Of a DNA stretch of 64,000 nt, positions 56,313 through 64,000 are shown piece after piece. Origin of the DNA: Cytospora piceicola (Eukaryota; Ascomycota; Sordariomycetes; Diaporthales; Cytosporaceae). The stretch is from NCBI GenBank assembly GCA_023375675.1, contig JALQBC010000006.1, positions 1,302,001 through 1,366,000 on the forward strand. The letters run 5' to 3'. Position 1 is the first letter of the stretch. The number at the start of each line of letters is the position of its first letter. The notes beneath the pieces are model-generated. The model searched no databases. It saw only the letters and a program-made list of their open reading frames with translations, and had not been told where the DNA came from. A program made the position numbers and the translations under genes.

Positions 56313-56804
56313 TATGGTGCGCGAGAGCGCTTACTGTGACAAAACCCTATTTTCCTTAATACGTATACTCCTTCCCGCGAATTTAGCCTGATTATGCACT
56401 TAGACAATACTCAAGACTAACAGAACCAATGAAATATCGAATTAACGAAGTTAAGTCAAAACGACTAAGTTAAATCAATCAATCGACCAAGTCAAATCGA
56501 CCAAGTCAAATCGACCAAGTCAAATCGACCAAGTCAAATCAATCAATTGATCAAGTCAAATCGACCAAGTCAAATCAATCAATTGATCAAGTCAAATCAA
56601 TCAATCGATCAAGTCAATCAATCGATCAAGTCAATCAATCGATCATGTCAATCAATCGATCAAAGCTAGGGTTAGGGTTTTAACTAGGTTAAAGTAATAA
56701 AATGTCTTTAAACGGCTTTACAAATTTACATATATAGCGTGCACGGCGGTGTACGTCTATTGAAAAAAGGGTTTTTGTCACAGTAAGCGCTCTCGCGCAC
56801 CATA
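56313..56804. mobile_element. Non-autonomous TA-flanked DNA transposon (MITE), 488 bp
   Basis: Terminal inverted repeats begin TGGTGCGCGAGAGCGC and run ~41 bp; the first 30 are identical at both ends (56315-56344 and, inverted, 56773-56802). The element lies exactly between two TA dinucleotides (56313-56314 and 56803-56804), the target duplication of Tc1/mariner-Fot1/pogo-type elements. There is no transposase. The interior is a minisatellite (see next entry). Confidence 0.88.
56440..56690. repeat. Minisatellite with telomere-like motif inside the MITE
   Basis: Repeats of AAGTCAAATCGACC and of CAATCAATCGATCAAGT, 14-17 bp each, alternate over ~220 bp. They end in GCTAGGGTTAGGGTTTT (~56667-56683), which holds two TTAGGG telomere-type units. 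Confidence 0.85.
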
Positions 56805-56833
56805 ATCCGTCTCGTGTTAGTTCGCCGATGAAG

Positions 56834-59066
56834 TCATCCGCCGCTATCAGATGCCACGAGGAATTCGTATTCGACACGTGCATTATGTCCTGACATCTTA
56901 CGGTCAGTCAGTCCACAGAGTAATAACTCCACTGTTCCTTCTTGAGTGGTCTTTCGGGTCCGTAAAGCCTTCTCGTATAAGAATTTGGGCTTACCCAATA
57001 TTACGGCGGCCGACCCCAGCAAAGTAAAGGGTATGTCAGCTCCCCGAATGTACACAGTACTGAGTGGCTGGGCCAGGACAGCGCTGTGTTGAGTCAACTG
57101 ATGGAGTTCGTCCCAATGTTCTTTTCTGAACTCTGACTGCACATACCAAGCTTCCTCTTCCTCTAGTGTATCAAGCTCTTCTCCGCAAGAATCCGCTTTG
57201 CTGCGCAGAAGATCAAGTGCTTCGAGCCATGTACCGTTCATCAAGTAGATGTTACTGATTTCCATATGTACCTTTGTTGGAAGCTGTTGAATTCCTTGTT
57301 AGTCAGCTCCCTTCAAGGAGCGCAGAACAGTTGTTTGGGTATGTGGGTCTGGACCTGCTCAGATGGATCGAACTCAGGGGATGACCAGACAGAGTGGGAG
57401 TAGGCAGAGAGGAGGAGAGGATATGAGACCTTCCTAAGTGTTACTTACCTTACCCAAAAACTCTTCAAGTGCATGCATATGTATTGGAAACTGGTCCAAG
57501 TAGAGAGCGCGAAGCTTTTCCCAAGAGCGACCATAGAGGACATCACAGAGGCACATCGTTGGAGACTCTATCTGCCAATCACCTTGGAACATAGTAAAAG
57601 CGATTTTGAGTTGCTGTATATGTGGCGAAACAAGAATCGCCTTCAGAAACTCATAGTAAGATGCCATTACCTCGAGGGTCAGTGTTGGATGCTCTGCTTT
57701 CCTGCTTGGCACAGTAACTCGAAAGTCGACAGCTTCGAGGAGCCGACAAGCATTCCGCAAGTCTTCAATTTTCTCTTGCTTCATGTCGCACAAGAATTGC
57801 ATTGGGGGCGTTATCGTGATGTCGAGATGGGTCAGAGTCTCGTTCTTTGCCAACAAGATCGGAGGCAGCGTGTAAAGCCATGAAATGGGAGGTCGTCCAG
57901 CCCCATCCAGCAACGAGTCTTCCCAAGCTCCTGGGCGGAGTGTGACATGCTGGAGCAGGTTAGGTCCCATGACGCTATTGGTGAACATCTCAGCATCTTT
58001 CCGCATGTCCCAGCCAGTCCTGCAGAAATTGTCCCAACGCCCAGAGATGTCGGTGATGCAAATTCGCTGCAGAGGCATTCGAGCAATTGCCGCGGAAACG
58101 ACAAAGAAGAAGTGGTTGTTCTTGAGTAGTTTCTTCTGCTCAGTATACCTCTGCCGATACTCTTCGTATGCATTTTCCATGGCTGTGTCCGTTTCATCAT
58201 CAATCCATTCTTCGGGCGTACCAGTTTGACTGTCAAGCTCTCCGAGTCTTGGTAATGATTCCACCTTCATTTGAAGACGTACGGCCATCTTTATTGCGAC
58301 CCGGAGAGAGACACTGGATGGGTTAAGTGCATCATGATCCACCATGGAGTCGAAGAGAAGCGACTCTTTCAATAGCTTCCTGCATGTTGCCTTACAAAAG
58401 TCCATGTGGCTGCGAGCAAGTAAAGTGCTGTAAATATCCACGTTGACTCGAAGGTTGCGGACGCCTCTCGAGATGTTCGGATGACGGGAAATGTTCTGGA
58501 GTCGCTCGAGAGAAGCTGGAGTGATGAAAACATCGACAACAGGGACGAGGAAGCTCGAGCTTGAATCGCAGAAGCGTCGGCAGGTCAGCCGGCTATTCTT
58601 GATGCTTTCAAGGTCGAAGTCGGGGGGGGCGGTTGTCGGATAGAAAGCATCCGTCTAGTTTCAGCGCCGCTGGTTTGTCCCTGACGAAGCTGAAAACAAT
58701 CGTCAACACCTCAATTGGCAGGTCTATAATCTTCAGCGATCGGATTTTGGGCAGAGAATGATGTCCGTGCAGTATCCGCCATTTGAGTTGATCGGGCTCG
58801 ATGTGGCGCAAGGCAGCCTTCGCTTTACCAATCTGTGTCCGCAGAGACCCAATGCAAAAGAGCGGGTGCCTGTATTCCCTTTGGATTGTGCCCTCATACC
58901 TAGCAGACTGTAGCTTGATGATGTATAACCTGTCTCGCCTGCCCTGCAGCCACTGCTGGATCAATCGCTCCCATCGAGCGATCTTCAGAACCCTGGGAAG
59001 GTATGTGAACACGTCCCTAGACCCCCTAGCCTGGGACATCGAGAAGCTGTCCTCCATGGAATTCAT
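56834..59066 (-). CDS. F-box protein with a frame break at a C8 run
   Basis: The N-terminal frame from about 59066 (start uncertain; ATG 59306 is also open) leads to IDLPIEVLTIVFSFVRDKP, an F-box-like motif. Sense continues as DFDLESIKNSRLTCRRFCD only after removing one base from the run of eight at 58622-58629. The frame then stays open to the intron at 57284-57448 (165 bp, GTAAGT...CAACAG) and ends at TGA 56834. The C-terminal part (IYLMNGTWLEALDLLRSK) resembles the C-terminus of a large group of fungal F-box proteins. Such proteins link substrates to SCF ubiquitin ligases. The break may be a true polymorphism (a broken allele) or an assembly error. The 3' end lies only ~30 bp from the MITE. 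Confidence 0.65.
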
Positions 59067-59306
59067 GATGGGTCGATGGTCCAAGAGGGCCACGCAGAGC
59101 CACAGGGACGAGGGCATTCGCAGTGGAGAAGGGGTCGAGAAGAAACGCGTGTCGAGAACTTTCGAGGAAGACCTGCAGGAATCTACTGGAGTTACCCTCC
59201 CCCAGAAGATACCAAGTACTAAGTACCCATTCATTGTAGGAGCAGGTGGGGCACACTGTAAAAACAGACTGCAGTATGCATTCAGAAGGTGAAGATCGAG
59301 ATACAT

Positions 59307-60892
59307 ACTGCGCGGGCTCTGCCATACACCTGGGCAGGCACACTATATAACGTAAGTTACTTGTCTACGCGATATCATGATGCTTCAGATATCTGCATAC
59401 CTGGGCTCACACCAAAACAATTCTGTGATACTCATTCGTCTGGGGTTTCGACATGCTGTGCTACATACATTTCGTAGCACCCACATCCACTGCGTTGCCC
59501 GCCAAACTGTTCTATCACCCACATGCTCTGATACATCGAAATACCTGTGCTAGTGTTGCAGTGTCTCTATCCCGGGGTCCTCCTGATCCAGCTTGGCGAT
59601 CTCTTATCTCTTTGGTCTAGGCCCCCGAGCGTTAAGCCCCGTTCCTATCGATATCTTGGCCGGTCTCCAGGATATCTTGGCCTGTGTCGGTGTCATTTGG
59701 GTATGGTGTTTGGGAGGCGAGGGCCTTGATGCCTCGCCGTTGGAGGCTCGACGGTGGTGTCGTTATTCCTCAGCGGGCTGCGTGTGTTCGATTTCAGCGG
59801 ATTCACGGTCGCGAAGAAAGGTCCGGAGGTCGCTGATTACATCGGGAATCGCGAGCAAAATAACGACAGTCACTACATAAACAAAGTGGTAGAGAACTTT
59901 GCAAATGGCCGGAATGTGAGAGTTACAAAGTGCATTGTGGCATTGGCCAGCAAAGCCTGCTAGATGATCGACCATTTTCGTTGTGTTTTCGGGCCGTGGT
60001 GGGATTTGATGGGTTGTCAGAGCTGCAGGATTGGTTGCTAGCAGAAGGCAAGTCGTTGGATAGTTGTAAAATGGTAAGTGTTGGAGGTATATGTGAGATA
60101 TGTACTGTCATGGTCCCCTTTTAACATCTTCCCAGAGATTCCGACAATGACCACGCCGTCAGGCTTTGGTATGGGTTGCAATGCTTGCAAAGTTGAAAGC
60201 TCCCAACATATTTCCTATCTTTGTCCTGGTTGTCTTGGAGTATCAGGCAGATGAGACACAATTCCCTTGAGCGTTTATTTGTGCTTTGGAGTGTCTTGAG
60301 CCCTGTTGGGGCCCCGTTTTCCAAACTGGTGTGTTTTGTCCCAAAAGTCGACCTGTCAACTGGTTACATCCGCATCCTCCACCATTCAGTAATATCTCAA
60401 GTTGGTCATCCAGTGACGAGTAGCCTTCTTGATTCTCTTATATGACTTTGTTCCAATCATTGACCTCAAAAGCCGGACAGCCCCCCCTAAGGTGTTATAT
60501 CCTCTGGAATCTGGAACCTTCCTCGCTCACTACACGTTCTTTTTGTTCCTCATTGGCTTGACGATTTAGGTCTTCGTGTCTGCATCGCGGATGGTGTATG
60601 CCGAACGAAGCCGATAAGAGAAGCTGTAGAGGACAAAGTCGGGGGAGTGCCATTGGACCAACATCTTGAACGGATCTAGGACCGTCTTGTTTCAATCCGA
60701 CTCCGGTGCAATTCTATCGTCCCGCAGCCTAATCAGCGTTCTTCAATGTTAGCTGATGGTGCTGACTGGCAGTGGAAGCCACCAGCCAACTGGAGCTGGA
60801 AGCGGCCAGGCCCGGGCGCTCATGGGTTCGAGCTATCAGGTGTTGCCTTTCTAAGATGTGCGGTGTGTTTGCGGAGCTTGAAAACGTCCAGT
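59307..60892. other. Intergenic, 1.6 kb
   Basis: A 70-codon ATG frame on the minus strand (59975-59763) has one membrane-like segment (VLYHFVYVVTVVILLAIP) but no family resemblance and overlaps other frames. Not called as a gene. Confidence 0.4.
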
Positions 60893-61809
60893 TCAGGTGT
60901 CAGTTACTTCCGATTTGTCATCCTCAATCCCCTTCTTCCAGTAAATGCAGGTACTCGAAAACGAGCTGTAGTCATCCTGAGGGAAGGCAAATTTGTCAAA
61001 AGCAGCCTCCATTTCCCGGATGCGCTCGAAATCAGGACTCTTCTCGGCACCGGGATATCTATAGCCATGTCAGCCGAACTATCCAAGGCCTCCAGTTTCC
61101 CGCGGGAAAGGTGATCTTACTCTTCCCAGACGCCCCAACCCGTTCCGACGAAAATGCCGGGCAAGCTCTTCTTCAATGCAGCGGCCCAGATGTCGCGGTA
61201 AAGGTGGACGCCAAATACCAGAGTGTTCTGGTTGATCCTGTCGTACGCACCAGGAGACTCGATAATCTTTCCATCAAGGCTCTCCAGGAAGTCCTTGTCT
61301 GGTTGGGCAAAGCGAGGTTCCTGGTAGAGACACTCGATGGTCTGGCCGGTCTCCTCCTCTATTGCGTCCCAGTCAGCATAGCTGACTCAATCTAGCCCCG
61401 CCAGTATTTACTCACTCAAAATCTTTACTATAGCGAGAAAAGCCGCCAGCTGGATGTGAGATCTCCTCTGGGAAACCCAGGAGCCGTCCTCAGGGTCGAA
61501 AGCTCCGAGCCCCAGGCAGACGGCGCGGGTGATTTTGGAGTGTGACACCGCATTGGTCTTGATTACATGGCACAGTCTTGTATAGCATTCGGTTTCATGC
61601 CACTTGGACGCAACCTTGGAATGATCGGCCTTGATGTCGTCGACTGAGAGCACCGGCATTCCGTTGGGTCGAAAGTTCTCCACTGGCCCTCCGAGTGGCA
61701 GACGAAGAACCTCCTCTTGACGGCGGCCTGGCTTCTTCTTTTTCTTTCCTTTCCTCACGATCTGAGTCCATTCGGACGGGTCGTCCTGTTGAGTCTCTAA
61801 GGAAACCAT
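60893..61809 (-). CDS. SRR1-like domain protein (3 exons)
   Basis: Exons 61809-61416, 61358-61121 and 61058-60893; introns of 57 and 62 bp; 265 residues, all junctions in phase. An N-terminal basic lysine tract (RKGKKKKKPGRR, ~19-30) is followed by the SRR1 core ITRAVCLGLGAFDPEDGSW (~95-113), RRSHIQLAAFLAIVKIL and LYQEPRFAQPD. A conserved-looking LPGIFVGTGWG lies before the last intron. The SRR1 family was first described in plant light/clock signalling; fungal members have no settled biochemical role. It stands next to transporter remnants with no obvious operon-like partner. Confidence 0.85.
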
Positions 61810-62011
61810 GGCTGTAAATAGTGGTGGATGAAAGGTCGCTCATGTGTTGTGGTTCTCACGGGAAATTCTTGAGCTTCAGGGAGAGGGTCACGATAAGAGC
61901 TCCGATAAGAGCATAATTGTGCTTAGTCATCCATGCAATTATCCCACCACCTCCCCCTACCACCAACATGACCCCCTCAGCTGAGTTCCTTACACTCGAC
62001 AAAGGCTTGTT

Positions 62012-62998
62012 TCAGAAACGATGTTCGATTAGGTCCACGTAGTTTAATGGATATAAGGGTCTCAGGGGCAACACAGATCCTAGGCGACCCTCCCAAGAGT
62101 TCGGCGACCTAGACATTTGATTTTCTTCCTCCAACCCCTGCTTACCAATTTCATCCTTTTCCACCTGGGCATTGAGAATTCCTTGGTAATTAGGGAGAGA
62201 AGGAGTCCCCCGGCTGACATTCCCATAGTTACCAACCAAATGACTTAAGACTTGAAAGGCTCCGGTATAGACACCGATGACCACCCCCATGGCCCCATCG
62301 GAAATATCCAAGTTCCCACGGGAAGTAATAGAGCTAGTAGCTTGGCTTGCGTTTTTTACATTGAAGATGCTCCACAGCTTCAGGTAGCTTTGCCACAACA
62401 ATGTCAATTTTCTGCTGGAAGATGGAGTTGAAGACCTTGGAAGCCGAGTGGTAATAAAGCTACGACATGTCGCTTTCATTGACCTATCTCTGAAAAACAT
62501 GTCGAGGCTACAGGAAGAGACAAAGAAGGACAAGAGGAATCAGCGTAACGTCGAAGCAATGGTCAATCCAATAATTAAGAGCTCAAGTTTCTTGCGAAAG
62601 TTCATATTGATTTCTCTCATCCGCCAGAACAAGAACAAGAATGTATGGACAAATGATATACCGAGAAAGTGGAGGTGAACCACCCCAGCCAATGCCAGGA
62701 GGCATATTAGCTGAAGATACTGCCCAGTATGGGCCCGAGAACGGACCCTGTAGCGTTGAAGACAGCATTCCAGCTCATATAGAGGGGCAATGTTTTCAAT
62801 GTGGTTATATCGGACAGCGTGCGATATAACCTGCAGGACAGCATCCATACCACCTTCAAAAAGTCTCATCAATGTGTGGCCAAGGATGACGTCCACGGGT
62901 TGCCTATATTCTGACCGATTGCGGAGATAATATAGCCAATTGTGCAGAAGTCGAGTGCGAAGCTTTGATAAAGGGCGCCGGAAAGTAAACTGGTTCAT
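62012..62998 (-). pseudogene. Transporter-like gene remnant
   Basis: Several minus-strand frames carry consecutive membrane-protein-like segments. One (62998 down to ~62790) contains LMRLFEGGMDAVLQVISHAV. Another, overlapping at ~62790-62710, reads NATGSVLGPILGSIF before a TAA. Hydrophobic stretches continue in a third frame. The pattern fits one half of a major-facilitator transporter broken by stops and indels. The family assignment is tentative. Confidence 0.4.
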
Positions 62999-63486
62999 AT
63001 CCTAAAGCTGACCCAACTGTATGAACTAATATACATCAATGTCAGCCCTGCCTAGTTTCGAGTGTTCGACCCGAAACTGTTGTCATGCCATCAGATCACA
63101 AGACTGCAGATCTTGAGCGGTTTATGCCCTTGAGCAAAGGCGTGCGGGTTGACCATATGCCTCAGGGTGAGAAAACGGTCATATTCAAGGTCTGCTTTAG
63201 CACAGTTGCAGAGCCGACCAGAGTAAGTGAAGTGGTCCACGAAGGCTAACGAGATATATCCGATTCACTCAGAGCTCGAGCCCCTGAAGTAGCCTGCTAA
63301 CGGTGGCAAAGATGCAACCTCTTTGGGCAAACGCATGCTGGAGAGGCAGCAGATAGGACGAGTACAAGCTACTTAAGTATATATGTACTCAGCATTATAT
63401 AAGTACGAAGTGTATTTAGTAGCTCTGACCGACCATGCATGCATGTGTATCTTCTAAAGGTACCTGTTATGCGACATCAAGGCGAC

Positions 63487-63963
63487 TTACATTACAAATA
63501 AGCTCAGCCTCTTCCCAACCCAATAAAATACCCATAAAGCCTTGACAGCCTTACTGGTGGTCTTGTTCCCATCAAAAGGGGAGCCAACTATGTTGTCTGC
63601 AATGATAGCTAGCACCCAGTCTGACCATAGCGCGCCAATAGCCCACATGTAGCCAAGGATTATCGCGCACAACATGAAGAAGCAGGGGAAAACCTTGGAA
63701 AAGTTGGCGACATGATGCGGATCCACTCTGTCTATTGTCCACTTCATTCCTCCTATAATAATCAAGAATCCCGTCGCGGAGAATACGGCCGTAACGATTT
63801 TCATGCTACCGGTGAAGTACGAAGCAGACAGGTAGATTGTGCCAACCGTGCTGGGGACAGCTGCAATTGCGTAAGGGAGAAGTTGAAGTACCCGGATTGT
63901 GTGTGAATATCGTCCCAAACTGCCTGTAATCAAGACTGATGTGAGGGACAAGCCAAGCTTCAT
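63487..63963 (-). CDS. Partial membrane transporter-like protein at the right edge
   Basis: The frame codes for 158 residues with four or more hydrophobic segments (YAIAAVPSTVGTIYLSASY, VTAVFSATGFLIIIGGM, VFPCFFMLCAIILGYMW). It ends in GNKTTSKAVKALWVFYWVG, which resembles the last-helix region of allantoate-permease-like MFS proteins. The first ATG may not be the true start, since the remainder would lie beyond the window. It could be a C-terminal exon or a further remnant next to the one at 62.0-63.0 kb. Confidence 0.35.
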   Translation of the reverse strand: MKLGLSLTSVLITGSLGRYSHTIRVLQLLPYAIAAVPSTVGTIYLSASYFTGSMKIVTAVFSATGFLIIIGGMKWTIDRVDPHHVANFSKVFPCFFMLCAIILGYMWAIGALWSDWVLAIIADNIVGSPFDGNKTTSKAVKALWVFYWVGKRLSLFVM

Positions 63964-64000
63964 TGCCGCTATAACTTGAAATTCCCTTTTGTCATTTGCG

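Noticed and set aside
56667..56683. Telomere-type TTAGGG units, considered as a chromosome end
   Set aside because: Only two units, located inside a TIR-bounded element with genes on both sides; not a telomere.
59763..59975. Possible 70-aa single-pass membrane protein on -
   Set aside because: Only one hydrophobic segment supports it; overlapping frames on the other strand are equally long.

Overview
The window comes from a filamentous ascomycete (Pezizomycotina, most likely Sordariomycetes). The genes carry short GT-AG introns of about 50-220 bp. The families are typically fungal: a Zn2Cys6 regulator, a NACHT-type STAND receptor, a 2EXR protein, an F-box protein, an SRR1-like protein, and reducing plus non-reducing iterative PKSs. 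One end is an AT-rich block that looks mutated by RIP. Exon models below were built by hand from reading frames and splice signals; none was checked against transcripts.

Layout. 1-3.7 kb: gene-free AT-rich repeat block with a TTAC satellite, a long palindrome and a ~235 bp tandem duplication. 4.5-19.7 kb: an island rich in signalling and heterokaryon-incompatibility-type genes. It holds a HeLo-like/pseudokinase gene (+), a five-exon gene (-) for a ~1733-aa kinase-ankyrin-kinase-TPR-UIM protein, a secreted pepsin-like protease (+), and a STAND/NACHT gene (-) that needs two frame corrections. 20.5-28.3 kb: a Zn2Cys6 factor, two decayed gene remnants, a 2EXR protein and a membrane-anchored sulfotransferase-family protein. 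About 3.9 kb without a convincing gene follows.

32.2-54.1 kb is a compact polyketide locus. A highly reducing PKS (-) and a non-reducing PKS with tandem ACPs and a thioesterase (+) diverge from a shared 2.1 kb promoter region. A DHA1-type MFS transporter and an unrecognised 237-aa protein lie downstream. By analogy with known HR/NR pairs, the HR-PKS would make a reduced acyl chain, the SAT domain of the NR-PKS would load it, the PT domain would cyclise the extended chain to an aromatic ring, and the TE would release it. No oxidase, methyltransferase or halogenase is visible nearby, so the locus looks minimal. The product cannot be named from sequence.

55-64 kb holds a small secreted protein, a 488-bp TA-flanked MITE carrying a minisatellite, an F-box gene with a frame break in a run of eight G/C, an SRR1-like gene, and relics of transporter-like genes at the right edge.

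The observations most worth following up are the kinase-ankyrin-kinase-TPR-UIM protein and its immune-type neighbours, the minimal tandem-ACP HR/NR-PKS pair, and the MITE with its clean target-site duplication. Single-base frame breaks at homopolymers could be assembly errors and should be checked first.
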